From Gemmobacter caeni (GTDB taxonomy: Bacteria; Pseudomonadota; Alphaproteobacteria; Rhodobacterales; Rhodobacteraceae), in the NCBI RefSeq assembly GCF_003054195.1, contig NZ_QBKP01000010.1, positions 80,347 through 144,346 on the forward strand: 64,000 nucleotides of DNA. Reading direction: 5' to 3'. Made by a program: the position numbers and the translations under genes. Below are positions 26,797 to 35,416 of the stretch, one piece after another; the stretch's first letter is position 1, and each line of letters opens with the position of its first letter. Under the pieces are notes generated by a model. The model was not told the origin of the DNA, did not search any database, and saw only the letters and a program-made list of their open reading frames with translations.

Positions 26797-27552
26797 TCAG
26801 CGCAGCAGATTCCCCAGACCGCGCCGCACCGCCTCTTCAGGCATTTCGTAAAGGGCGGCGAGACGGGCGGGGGCAAGCTGATCTGCCACAGGGCCCAGCC
26901 GCGCGGTACCGCTCCGGTCGATGGTCAGCACCTCGGACGCCAGCCTTGCCGCCTGCGCCGGGTCATGTGTGCTGAACATGAGACCCAGCCTGCGGCGGGC
27001 CAGCCGCTCCATCAGATCGGCCAGCCGTTCCCGATTGGCAAAATCCAGCGCGGAGGAGGGTTCATCCATCAACAGGGCCGGTGCATTCTGCGCCAGCGCC
27101 CGCGCGATCAGGACCAACTGGCGCTCGCCGCCGGAAAGCCGCGTCACCAGCCGCTCGGCATGGGACAGCAGGCCGATCTCCTCCAGCGCAGCAGTGGCAG
27201 CCGCGTGATCGGCCTTGCCGGGGGCGGCAAAGCCGGAGAGGTGCATCGTCCGCCCCATCAGGACAAAATCGCGCACAGTCCACGGAAAAGCCGCCTGCAT
27301 GGCCTGTGGGACCAGGGCCAGCCGGGCCGCAATGGCCCGGCGCGGCAAGGGCAGGGAGGCACCTTGCAGCCTGATCGTTCCCGCCGCTGCCGGGGTCAGG
27401 CCAAGAAGGGTTCGGAACAGCGTGCTCTTGCCGGTTCCGTTCGGACCGAGAAGGGCCAGAACCTGACCGGGGTGCAGGGTGAAGGAAATGTCGCGCACCA
27501 GCACGCGCCGCCCGGCAGCGATGGCCAGCCCGCTGGCATGGATCAGTTCCAT
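26797..27552 (-). CDS. ABC importer ATPase (FecE/BtuD type), probably molybdate
   Basis: A 251-aa ATPase with Walker A LLGPNGTGKST, signature RLSGGERQLVLIARAL, Walker B ALLMDEPSSALD and switch His in FSTHDPA. It is the last gene of a five-gene minus-strand operon and overlaps the permease gene by 10 nt. By sequence it belongs to the class II importer group (iron siderophore, B12, or MolBCA-type molybdate/tungstate). The linked Mop protein favours molybdate, as in Haemophilus MolC. Iron or cobalamin remains possible. Confidence 0.85.
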   Translation of the reverse strand: MELIHASGLAIAAGRRVLVRDISFTLHPGQVLALLGPNGTGKSTLFRTLLGLTPAAAGTIRLQGASLPLPRRAIAARLALVPQAMQAAFPWTVRDFVLMGRTMHLSGFAAPGKADHAAATAALEEIGLLSHAERLVTRLSGGERQLVLIARALAQNAPALLMDEPSSALDFANRERLADLMERLARRRLGLMFSTHDPAQAARLASEVLTIDRSGTARLGPVADQLAPARLAALYEMPEEAVRRGLGNLLR

Positions 27553-28598
27553 CTCCGGCCTCCGCGCGCCAGCAGGGTCAGAAAGACCGGCGCCCCCAGA
27601 ATGGCGGTCAGCACGCCAAGCGGCACTTCGGTCACGGCAAGGCTGCGCGCAGCGGTGTCGATCAGCACCATGAAGGCCGCGCCCAGCAGCGCTGCCAGCG
27701 GCAAGACCCGGTCAAAACGCGCACCTGCCAGCAGGCGTGCCATATGGGGCACCATCAGACCGACCCAGCCGATCGTGCCCGCCGTGGCAACCGCTGCCGC
27801 CGTCATCAACGTGGCACAGACAATCACGACAAGGCGCAGCCGCGTGGTTTCCACGCCAAGGGCGCGGGCTTCCTCTTCGCCAAGCGCCAGCAGGCCGATG
27901 CGCCAGCGCATCAGGATCAGCGGCCCCGCCCCCAGCAGAAGGGCGGGCAGAAGGAAGGCCACATCGGCAGTCCGGGTTCCCGCAAGGCCGCCCAGCAGCC
28001 AGAACGTCATGGCGGGAAGCTGGTCATCGGGATCGGCCGGCGTTTTCACCATGGCGGTTCCGGCCCCGGCCAGCGCCCCGATGGCGATGCCGGTCAGGAT
28101 CAGCGACAGCGCCTCACCCCGGTTGCCGAAGGCCACGGCCAGGGCCATCACCAGCCCGACGGTGGCCATGCCGCCCGTGAAGCTCAGCCCCTGGATGGCA
28201 AGGATCGGCAGGCCCAGAAGAATCCCCAGAACCGCGCCAAACCCCGCCCCGGCGGAAACACCCAGAATATCGGGCGAGACCAGCGGATTGCGGAAAGTCA
28301 CCTGATAGGCCGCCCCAGCCGCCGACAGCGCGGCACCAACCAGCCCCGCAGCCAGCACACGCGGCAAACGGATCTGGAACAGAACCGAGGCTTCGGGTCC
28401 GTCTGGCAGCCGCCCCGAAAGCGCCGCCAGCATCAGCCCGCCGATCTGCCGCAGGGAGAGACCGTAAGGGCCGACCATCAGGGACAGCGCAAGGCACAGC
28501 AGTAAAACCGCTGCTGCAACCCCGGTCTGCGGCAGCCGCCCCACCGGGACCGCACCCCGTCGCGACCTAGTTTTCAAGAAGTCCGGCCACTGCCGCAT
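27543..28598 (-). CDS. ABC importer permease, FecCD/BtuC family
   Basis: A membrane permease of about 350 aa with roughly ten predicted helices. The family motifs are FQIRLPRVLAAGLVGAALSAAGAAYQ, NPLVSPDILGVSAGAGFGA and the coupling region ALGVETTRLR, followed by GTIGWVGLMVPHMARLL. It is a type II importer permease like BtuC, FhuB and MolB. Two adjacent ATGs (28601 and 28598) are possible starts; both overlap the end of the binding-protein gene. The helix count and the length are normal. Confidence 0.88.
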   Translation of the reverse strand: MRQWPDFLKTRSRRGAVPVGRLPQTGVAAAVLLLCLALSLMVGPYGLSLRQIGGLMLAALSGRLPDGPEASVLFQIRLPRVLAAGLVGAALSAAGAAYQVTFRNPLVSPDILGVSAGAGFGAVLGILLGLPILAIQGLSFTGGMATVGLVMALAVAFGNRGEALSLILTGIAIGALAGAGTAMVKTPADPDDQLPAMTFWLLGGLAGTRTADVAFLLPALLLGAGPLILMRWRIGLLALGEEEARALGVETTRLRLVVIVCATLMTAAAVATAGTIGWVGLMVPHMARLLAGARFDRVLPLAALLGAAFMVLIDTAARSLAVTEVPLGVLTAILGAPVFLTLLARGGRRWN

Positions 28599-29646
28599 CA
28601 TCCAGAGTCACATGATAAAACAGCTTGTAGAAACGGGCGACCTCGGCCCCCAGATCACCTTCCGCGACCTCTGGGTAGAAGCTGTGCATCAACCAGTGCA
28701 GGCCGATCAGCCGGTTCACCGAGGGCGGACTGTCGATGAAGCCGAAGGGTTCGGCGGGGGCCAGCAGAACCCGCGCGTCCCGCACGGCCGGAACATCGCT
28801 CCAGCCCGGCAGGGTGGCCACATCCCTCGCAAAGTCGCGGTCAATGGTCACGACAGTGGCGGGCGCCCAGGCCAGAATCTGCTCGACCGAGGTTGTCACC
28901 AATCCGCGGTCGGGGCCGCCCACCACATTGAGCCCACCTGCCCAGTCGATGATTTCCGCGTTGATCGCGCCTCTGGCGGCGCTTTCAAGTCCCTCCGGCC
29001 CGCGCGCCAGATAGACAGTCGGCCGGTCCTCGGGCGGCACGGCCTCAAGCACCCGCGTCACCATGGCAAAGGTCGCCTCGGCATAGCTTGCCAGCGCCTC
29101 GCCCCGTTCGGGCACGCCAAGGATTTCGGCCATCTGGCGGATCGCCGCCGGCCTATTGGCAAATGACCCGTCAATCAGCACATAGGGCACACCCGTCTGT
29201 TCCTGCACCTTGGTGGCCAGCGTCAGATAGGTTTCGTTGACGGTTCCGAAATCGACGATAAGATCCGGTTTCGCCGCCAGCAGCACCTCAAGGTTCAGCG
29301 TTCCGCCCTTGCCGGATAACCGCCCGAGTTCGGGCAGCGCGTGGGTCGCGGTCTGAAGATAGGGCAGATCCCGGTCGCGCGGCGCGCGCACCCAGCCGAT
29401 CATCGCCTCCGGCTTCAGGGCGTAAAGCAGCACCGACGCAGGGGGGCCTGCCGCGAAAACGCGCATCGGCTGATCCGGCACGGTGACCTTGCGACCCGTC
29501 GCGTCAAGGATTTCACGCGCCGAAGCCGTGAAAGCGCCGGCGAAGACCAGCAGGACCGCTGCAACCAGAACGGCCAGCATCCTGACCCGGACGGGGCGGC
29601 GGGTGTCCCCCGGCTCTGACAGGCTCTTGGCTATGCGCAGGGACAT
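28567..29646 (-). CDS. periplasmic binding protein of FecB/MolA type
   Basis: A 359-aa receptor with a signal peptide (about residues 20-45, ending TASA) and a two-lobed helical-backbone fold. It begins REILDATGRKVTVPDQPMRVFAAGPPASVLLYALKPEAMIGW and includes LLAAKPDLIVDFG. This class binds iron chelates, B12 or, as in MolA, molybdate/tungstate. The start at 29646 has GGAG at 7-nt spacing, and the longer ORF start at 29712 lies inside the upstream gene. It overlaps the TrmO-like gene by 16 nt. The substrate is inferred from the Mop neighbour, not from binding residues. Confidence 0.82.
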   Translation of the reverse strand: MSLRIAKSLSEPGDTRRPVRVRMLAVLVAAVLLVFAGAFTASAREILDATGRKVTVPDQPMRVFAAGPPASVLLYALKPEAMIGWVRAPRDRDLPYLQTATHALPELGRLSGKGGTLNLEVLLAAKPDLIVDFGTVNETYLTLATKVQEQTGVPYVLIDGSFANRPAAIRQMAEILGVPERGEALASYAEATFAMVTRVLEAVPPEDRPTVYLARGPEGLESAARGAINAEIIDWAGGLNVVGGPDRGLVTTSVEQILAWAPATVVTIDRDFARDVATLPGWSDVPAVRDARVLLAPAEPFGFIDSPPSVNRLIGLHWLMHSFYPEVAEGDLGAEVARFYKLFYHVTLDDAAVAGLLEN

Positions 29647-30125
29647 GACAGGTCTCCTTTCAGGGCAGCGCCTTCCGGCTTGATGTCGAGCAGGGGCGTG
29701 CCATTGACGCAATCAAGTCCCCGCACCGAAAGCAGAGGCCCTTCAATCGCAATGACCCGGACATGGCTCGAGGCGATCGGATTGGGGCGAAGCGGGGATC
29801 TTATGGCGAAGGTGCCAAGGGTTTCTCCATCCGACCTCGGGCTTTGCTGCAACAGGTCCCGCCGCGCCAGATGCAGCCAGTACAGCAACTGAAGCCGGTC
29901 TTTCGCGAGAATACCCTTCAGCGCGGGCTGCCAGCGGGGGTGCAGGTTGATCCAACAGACGGGGCCATCGACCTCGTCGCCCCATTTCGGGCAGGCATGC
30001 GGGTCGGCCCAGGGGGTGTGGATCGTGCCGATGAACTGAACTGTCGCGTCCTGAGCCATCTGCGATTCGGTCACAATCTCGCCGGGGCGCAGGCCGTTCC
30101 AGACAAGCGGAGCCTGCGGCATCAT
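29631..30125 (-). CDS. TrmO/TsaA-like SAM-dependent methyltransferase
   Basis: A 164-aa protein of the YaeB/TsaA beta-barrel family. The signature LGTFAIRSPLRPNPIASSHVRV and the later GTPLLDIKPEG are diagnostic. E. coli TrmO methylates t6A37 in threonine tRNA. This protein lacks the C-terminal domain seen in E. coli and lies inside a metal-oxyanion transport operon. I recall related proteins linked to molybdate uptake genes, so its role here may differ from tRNA modification. It starts at ATG 30125 (or 30122), overlapping the mop stop by ATGA. Confidence 0.75.
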   Translation of the reverse strand: MMPQAPLVWNGLRPGEIVTESQMAQDATVQFIGTIHTPWADPHACPKWGDEVDGPVCWINLHPRWQPALKGILAKDRLQLLYWLHLARRDLLQQSPRSDGETLGTFAIRSPLRPNPIASSHVRVIAIEGPLLSVRGLDCVNGTPLLDIKPEGAALKGDLSCPCA

Positions 30126-30331
30126 TCAACGGTTCCGACCATGACATCGCTGGCCTTGATGACGGCAATGGCCTGGCCGCCCACCATCAGACCCAGATCC
30201 TGCACCGCGCTGTTGGTGATCGAGGCGGTCAGCACGCTGCCGCCAATGTCGATCCTGACATGGCTGGTGACAGCGCCTGTGGTGATATCCACCACCGTCC
30301 CGGAAAGCATGTTCCTCGCGCTCAGCTTCAT
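30122..30331 (-). CDS. mop: Mop, single-domain molybdenum-pterin/oxyanion-binding protein
   Basis: A 69-aa molbindin beginning MKLSARNMLSGTVVDITTGAVTSHVRIDIGG and containing SNSAV-like TNSAVQDLGLMVGGQAIAVIKASDVMVG, the TOBE/Mop fold in full. Such proteins assemble as hexamers that store molybdate in the cytoplasm. The true start is the ATG at 30331; the long open frame beyond it runs into the divergent promoter. It leads an operon with a TrmO-like protein and an ABC importer, which points to molybdate as the substrate. Confidence 0.9.
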   Translation of the reverse strand: MKLSARNMLSGTVVDITTGAVTSHVRIDIGGSVLTASITNSAVQDLGLMVGGQAIAVIKASDVMVGTVE

Positions 30332-30349
30332 GTTGCCACCTGTGGATTC

Positions 30350-30371
30350 GATATGTTCATTGAAACATATC
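30350..30371. promoter_or_regulatory. perfect inverted repeat before mop: candidate ModE-type Mo-box
   Basis: GATATGTT, six bases, AACATATC: a perfect 8-bp inverted repeat 19 bp before the mop ATG. The AT-rich arms with a TAT core and 6-bp spacer recall ModE boxes, though they do not match the E. coli consensus exactly. Placed over the expected promoter, it would act as an operator for repression by Mo-loaded ModE. No modE gene is in the window. The divergent AAA+ regulator is another candidate binder. Confidence 0.6.
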
Positions 30372-30528
30372 CCGCATCGATCAGCCTCGTCCAGAAGCAA
30401 TGCGCGCGCACTCGCGCGATTGCCGGCAGGGTTGAGAGGGCCGCTGGCGGATGCCCGCTGTCTCCGACCAATGTTCCATCTCCGATGGCGGCGGTCTGTG
30501 CTACAGTCCCCACGGGAGGCGATGCGCC

Positions 30529-32280
30529 ATGAAAGACCTGCGGCATGTCGAGGAGATCGGGCGGGTGCTGGACGGCAGCCAGACCGGGCGGGACAGCTTT
30601 GTCTCTGCCTCCTGGCGGCGCTGCGTCGAGCTTTACGGCATGGACCCGACCCGCTCTGACCCCGCCCATATCGTGACCGAGGCAGAACTGCGTGATCACC
30701 GCAAGCAGGCCGAATGGCTGATCGCCACGGCAAGATCAGGGTTGCAGTCGTTGTTCCGGCAGGTTGCGGGACAGAACTATGTGCTGCTGCTGACCGATGC
30801 CAAGGGCGTCTGCGTCGACTTTTTCGGCGACGATCTTTTCACCGAGGATCTGCGCCGCTCGGGCCTTTATCTCGGGTCGAACTGGTCGGAGAACCTGGCC
30901 GGAACCTGCGGGGTCGGTGCCTGCATCGTCCTGCAGGAGCCGGTGACGGTGCATCAGGATGACCATTTCGGCAATGCGCATACCGCCCTGTCCTGCACGG
31001 CGGCGCCGATCTTCGACAGCCTTGGTCAGCTTGCGGCGGTGCTGGATATCTCGCTGCTGCGATCTCCTGCGCCCAAGACCAGCCAGAACCTTGCGATGAG
31101 CCTTGTGACCACGGCGGCGCGGCGGGTCGAAATGGCGAACCTGATGGCCGAAAGCCCGCGCGACTGGGTGCTGCGGCTTTCGTCCAGCCCGGAATTTCTG
31201 GACGTCGATCCCGAGGCGGCGGTGCGGCTGGATGGCTCCGGGCGTGTACTGGGCTACACGCGCGCCGCGCGCCGGCTGTTTCCCGAGGGTGGAACGATCC
31301 TCGGGCACCGGATCGACGAAGTTCTGAACATGAGCGTCGACGACCTGCCCGATCTGATGCGCGACCGCCCGACCGAAGAGCGCGTGATCGAAACGCGCGA
31401 CGGCGGAGCATTGTTCGGGCATGCCATCGCCCCCAAAGCGCCGCGCCAGCCGCATCAGCGGATGCGCACCGGCGGGGCGCTGGCCGGGCTGACCGGCGGG
31501 GACGCCGGTATGTCGCGTCTGCTGGATCAGGCCGAGCGGCTGGCCCCCGGCACCGTGCCGCTGCTGATCACGGGTGAAACCGGCACCGGCAAGACCAAGC
31601 TTGCACGGGCGATCCACATGACGGGCAAGGCGCAGGGGTTCATCAGCCTCGAATGCGCCGGGCTGACGCCGGAGGCTCTGGCCGATGCCTGTCTGGAAGC
31701 CGTTGGCCCCACCACGCTTCTCCTGCGCCGGATCGAGGATCTCGCCCCGGAAACCGCCGTCGCGCTGAGCGGGCTGCTGGATCGCAGGCCCAACCTGCGC
31801 CCGCTGTCCACGACCTGTCTTGATCCGGCCCGGATCGGCCTGCCGTGCCCGCTGTTTCACCGGCTGGCGGGCTTTGTGCTGGAAGTGCCGCCTTTGCGGA
31901 TGCGGCGGGATATCGACTGGCTGATGTCGCGCCACCTGCGCCGCCACGCGGCCGACACGATCCGTCTGTCGCCTTCCGCCCGTGCCGATCTGATGGGACG
32001 GCGCTGGCCCGGCAATATCCGCGAACTCGAACAGGTGCTCGATGTCGCGGCGGCGCTTTGCATCGGGCCGGTCATCGACCTGCACGATCTGCCCGGCCCG
32101 GTCGAGGCTGCGCCTTCACCCGAACCGCCCGCCGCAGGCTCAGCCGATCCGTGGGCGGCGCTGGAGCAGGTTCTGGTCGCCTGCGACTGGAACATGGCGC
32201 GCGCCGCCCGACGGTTCGGGGTCAACCGTTCGACCATCCTGCGCCGGATACGCGCCGCCGGGTTGCAGCCGCCCGCGTGA
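30529..32280 (+). CDS. AcoR-like GAF/AAA+/Fis regulator with degenerate AAA+ domain
   Basis: A 583-aa transcription regulator. The N-terminal sensor region (about 1-200, GAF-like, with NWSENLAGTCGVGACIVL) is of AcoR type. A second linker/PAS-like part spans about 215-300, then AAA+ (about 320-510), then a Fis HTH (WNMARAARRFGVNRSTILRRI). Walker A GETGTGKTKLARAIH is present, but the GAFTGA sigma-54 loop and its flanks are missing, and the Walker B acidic pair is replaced (TTLLLRRIEDL). It therefore probably does not remodel sigma-54 polymerase. The ATG at 30529 has a GGGAGG site. It precedes the monooxygenase/dehydrogenase genes, its likely targets. Confidence 0.85.
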   Translation: MKDLRHVEEIGRVLDGSQTGRDSFVSASWRRCVELYGMDPTRSDPAHIVTEAELRDHRKQAEWLIATARSGLQSLFRQVAGQNYVLLLTDAKGVCVDFFGDDLFTEDLRRSGLYLGSNWSENLAGTCGVGACIVLQEPVTVHQDDHFGNAHTALSCTAAPIFDSLGQLAAVLDISLLRSPAPKTSQNLAMSLVTTAARRVEMANLMAESPRDWVLRLSSSPEFLDVDPEAAVRLDGSGRVLGYTRAARRLFPEGGTILGHRIDEVLNMSVDDLPDLMRDRPTEERVIETRDGGALFGHAIAPKAPRQPHQRMRTGGALAGLTGGDAGMSRLLDQAERLAPGTVPLLITGETGTGKTKLARAIHMTGKAQGFISLECAGLTPEALADACLEAVGPTTLLLRRIEDLAPETAVALSGLLDRRPNLRPLSTTCLDPARIGLPCPLFHRLAGFVLEVPPLRMRRDIDWLMSRHLRRHAADTIRLSPSARADLMGRRWPGNIRELEQVLDVAAALCIGPVIDLHDLPGPVEAAPSPEPPAAGSADPWAALEQVLVACDWNMARAARRFGVNRSTILRRIRAAGLQPPA

Positions 32281-32420
32281 TCTGTTGCGTGGGCGTTGCA
32301 CGCGCAACATGCCGCGCCGCAGCGACCACTTTTCCCCGGCATCAGCCCTCGCAAAAGTGGATCGCGCCCGATTCATCGCCCGATACTTCCTCGCGAGACA
32401 CGCGCAGAGGAGGAGACGCG

Positions 32421-34220
32421 ATGCTTGATATGACAGTGGTCAGCCAAACACAGGAGATGCTGGACAGCCTCAACGCCGCACTGGAGGGCGGCGATGCCGA
32501 GCGCGCGGCGGCGCTGTTTGCGACCGATAGCTACTGGCGCGACCTGGTTGCGGTAAGCTGGAACCTCAAGACGGTCGAGGGGCCTGCGGGGGTGGCGGAC
32601 CTGCTGCACAGCCAGCTTGCCCGCACCCGGCCCGGCAACTTCCAGATCCAGACCGGAGAGACCCCCGCCGAGGAGGGCGGTGTGATCACGGCATGGATCA
32701 CCTTCGAGACGAAGGCCGGGCGCGGCTGGGGCCTGATGCGGTTGCGCGATGGCCGGATCTGGACCCTGCTGACCGCACTTCAGGAGTTGAAGGGCTTCGA
32801 GGAACCCCGCGGCACCCGTCGTCCGATGGGGGCCGAACACGGCGCGCAGAAGAACCGCAGTTCCTGGAAGGAACGCCGCGAGGCGGAGGAGGCAAGCCTG
32901 GGCTACACCACCCAGCCCTATGTCGTGATCATCGGCGGCGGTCAGGGCGGCATCGCGCTTGGTGCGCGGCTGCGCCAGCTTGGCGTGCCCGCCATCGTGC
33001 TGGACAAGCATGACCGGCCCGGCGACCAGTGGCGCAGCCGCTACAAGTCGCTCTGCCTGCATGACCCGATCTGGTACGACCACCTGCCCTACATCAAGTT
33101 TCCCGACAACTGGCCGGTCTTCACCCCCAAGGACAAGGTCGGCGACTGGCTGGAGATGTATACCAAGGTCATGGAGATCAATTACTGGACGCGCTCTGAA
33201 GTGACGCGCGCCAGCCATGATCCGGCCACCGGAAAGTGGCGGGTCGAGGTCAACCGCGACGGCGAGGCGGTTACGCTGGAACCCACACATCTGGTGCTGG
33301 CGACCGGCATGTCTGGCAAACCGAACATGCCGCGTTTCCCCGGCATGGAGACGTTCAGGGGCACGATCCAGCATTCGTCCCAGCATGAGGGGCCGGATGC
33401 CTGGGCAGGCAGGAAGGCCGTGGTCATCGGCTCCAACAATTCGGCCCATGACATCTGCGCCGCGCTATGGGAGGGCGATGCCGATGTGACGATGGTGCAG
33501 CGTTCGTCCACGCATATCGTGCGCTCGGACAGCCTGATGGAGATCGGTCTTGGCGCGCTTTATTCCGAACAGGCGGTGGCCAATGGCATGACGACCGAAA
33601 AGGCGGACATGATCTTCGCCTCGCTGCCTTACAAAATCATGCACGAATTCCAGATCCCGCTTTACGACCAGATGCGTGAACGCGACGCGGCCTTCTACGC
33701 CGGGCTGGAAAAGGCGGGTTTCGATCTGGACTGGGGCGATGATGGTTCGGGCCTGTTCATGAAATACCTGCGCCGCGGCTCGGGCTATTACATCGACGTG
33801 GGCGCGAGCCAGCTGATCATCGACGGCGAGGTGAAGCTGGCGAAGGGCGGCATTGATCATTTCGAGGAAGACGCCGTTGTGCTGACCGATGGCACACGGC
33901 TGCCGGCCGATCTGGTGGTGCTGGCGACGGGCTATGGCTCGATGAACGGCTGGGCGGCCGATCTGATCAGCCAGCAGGTCGCCGACAAGGTCGGCAAGGT
34001 CTGGGGACTTGGCTCCGACACCACGAAAGACCCCGGCCCGTGGGAGGGCGAGCAGCGCAACATGTGGAAGCCGACGCAGCAGGAGCAGCTTTGGTTTCAC
34101 GGCGGCAACCTGCACCAGTCGCGACACTATTCGCTGTATCTGGCGCTTCAGCTCAAGGCCCGGATGGAGGGGATCGAGACCCCGGTCTACGGGCTGCAAG
34201 AGGTGCATCACCTGTCCTGA
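32421..34220 (+). CDS. NTF2-like domain fused to flavin-containing monooxygenase
   Basis: A 599-aa protein. Residues 1-130 form a SnoaL/NTF2-like domain (MLDMTVVSQTQEMLDSLNAA, ATDSYWRDLVAVSWNLKT). Residues 165-590 are a class B flavin monooxygenase with the FAD motif GGGQGG (about 171-176), the FMO fingerprint FRGTIQHSSQH, the NADPH motif GSNNSAHD and the ATGY segment near the end. Such enzymes oxygenate ketones, amines or sulfur compounds. The substrate is unknown. A strong AGGAGG site precedes the ATG. It is followed after 68 bp by a butanediol-type dehydrogenase, which suggests a pathway for a diol/ketol or an alcohol. Confidence 0.85.
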   Translation: MLDMTVVSQTQEMLDSLNAALEGGDAERAAALFATDSYWRDLVAVSWNLKTVEGPAGVADLLHSQLARTRPGNFQIQTGETPAEEGGVITAWITFETKAGRGWGLMRLRDGRIWTLLTALQELKGFEEPRGTRRPMGAEHGAQKNRSSWKERREAEEASLGYTTQPYVVIIGGGQGGIALGARLRQLGVPAIVLDKHDRPGDQWRSRYKSLCLHDPIWYDHLPYIKFPDNWPVFTPKDKVGDWLEMYTKVMEINYWTRSEVTRASHDPATGKWRVEVNRDGEAVTLEPTHLVLATGMSGKPNMPRFPGMETFRGTIQHSSQHEGPDAWAGRKAVVIGSNNSAHDICAALWEGDADVTMVQRSSTHIVRSDSLMEIGLGALYSEQAVANGMTTEKADMIFASLPYKIMHEFQIPLYDQMRERDAAFYAGLEKAGFDLDWGDDGSGLFMKYLRRGSGYYIDVGASQLIIDGEVKLAKGGIDHFEEDAVVLTDGTRLPADLVVLATGYGSMNGWAADLISQQVADKVGKVWGLGSDTTKDPGPWEGEQRNMWKPTQQEQLWFHGGNLHQSRHYSLYLALQLKARMEGIETPVYGLQEVHHLS

Positions 34221-34288
34221 CGCGACTGCACCATCCTCCCCGGCCTCACGAGGGCCGGGAACCTTTCCCTGCACCGAAGGAGACTTCC

Positions 34289-35341
34289 ATGAAAGCCGCA
34301 CGTTGGCATGGCGTGAAGGACATTCGCGTCGAAGATATCGACATCCCTGCCCCCGGCCCCGGAGAGGTCGCGATCAAGGTTGCCTGGACCGGGATCTGCG
34401 GCAGCGACCTGCATGAATATCTGGCCGGGCCGATCTTCATTCCGGTAAGCGAGGCCCATCCGCTGAGCCGCGACAAGGCGCCGATCACCATGGGCCACGA
34501 ATATTGCGGCACCGTCACCGAGCTGGGCGAGGGCGTGACGGGCCTGCGCCCCGGCGACCGGGTGGCCATCGAGCCGATCTTTGCCTGCGGAACCTGTCCG
34601 GGCTGCCGCGAGGGGAAATACAACCTCTGTGACAGCCTTGGTTTCGTCGGGCTTTCCGGCGGTCACGGCGGTTTTGCCGCAACCTCGGTTGTGCCTGCGC
34701 GCATGGTCCACAAGATGCCGGACGAGCTGTCGATGGAACAGGGCGCGCTGGTCGAACCCGCCGCCGTGGCGCTGCATGCGGTGCGGATGTCGGCGATCCG
34801 GGCCGGGGATACCGCTGCCGTCTTTGGCGCGGGCCCCATCGGGCTTCTGGTGGTCGAGGCGCTGCGCGTCGCGGGCGCGGCGCAAATCCACGTCGTCGAA
34901 CCCTCGCCCGAGCGGCGGCGCAAGGCGCTGGAACTGGGTGCGACCACCGCGATTGACCCGATGACGGCCGATCCGGTCGAGATGATCCGCGCAGTGACCG
35001 GCGGTGTTCATGTGGCCTTCGAGGTGACCGGAGTTCCGCGCGTATTGCCGCAGTGCATCGACAGCACCCGGCATGAGGGCCAGACGCTGATCGTCTCGAT
35101 CTGGGAGGGTGACGCGGCTTTCCACCCCAACACCGTCGTGCTGAAAGAGCGTCAGCTTCAGGGCACCATCGCCTATCGCCACATCTATCCGGCAGTGATG
35201 GAGCTTATGGTGCAGGGCTATTTCAGCGCCGAGAAGCTGGTCACCAAGCGCATCGCGCTGGACGATATTGTCACGCAGGGGTTCGAGGCGCTGGTGGCCG
35301 AAAAATCGCAGGTGAAGATTCTGGTAAAGGCACCCGAGTAA
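34289..35341 (+). CDS. zinc-dependent alcohol dehydrogenase, 2,3-butanediol/sorbitol type
   Basis: A 350-aa medium-chain dehydrogenase. The catalytic zinc region is GICGSDLHEY and MGHEYCGTV. The structural zinc Cys are CGTCPGCREGKYNLC. The NAD motif is VFGAGPIGLLV. The loop GPIFIPVSEAHPLS is typical of (R,R)-butanediol dehydrogenases. It lies in the same orientation after the monooxygenase gene and under the same AcoR-like regulator. AcoR family members control acetoin/butanediol use elsewhere, which makes a C4 diol/ketol substrate plausible but unproven. Confidence 0.87.
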   Translation: MKAARWHGVKDIRVEDIDIPAPGPGEVAIKVAWTGICGSDLHEYLAGPIFIPVSEAHPLSRDKAPITMGHEYCGTVTELGEGVTGLRPGDRVAIEPIFACGTCPGCREGKYNLCDSLGFVGLSGGHGGFAATSVVPARMVHKMPDELSMEQGALVEPAAVALHAVRMSAIRAGDTAAVFGAGPIGLLVVEALRVAGAAQIHVVEPSPERRRKALELGATTAIDPMTADPVEMIRAVTGGVHVAFEVTGVPRVLPQCIDSTRHEGQTLIVSIWEGDAAFHPNTVVLKERQLQGTIAYRHIYPAVMELMVQGYFSAEKLVTKRIALDDIVTQGFEALVAEKSQVKILVKAPE

Positions 35342-35358
35342 TCGTGGCCTGAGGAAGG

Positions 35359-35383
35359 GCCCCCGGTTCGGCGGACCGGGGGC
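35359..35383. terminator. terminator hairpin after the alcohol dehydrogenase
   Basis: GCCCCCGGT pairs with ACCGGGGGC (9 bp, 7-nt loop) in the gap between the dehydrogenase and the converging TauE/SafE gene. It lacks a U-tract and could serve both directions. Confidence 0.65.
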
Positions 35384-35416
35384 TTACCATCCCCCTGCCC
35401 CGCTGTCCGGCCTTTG

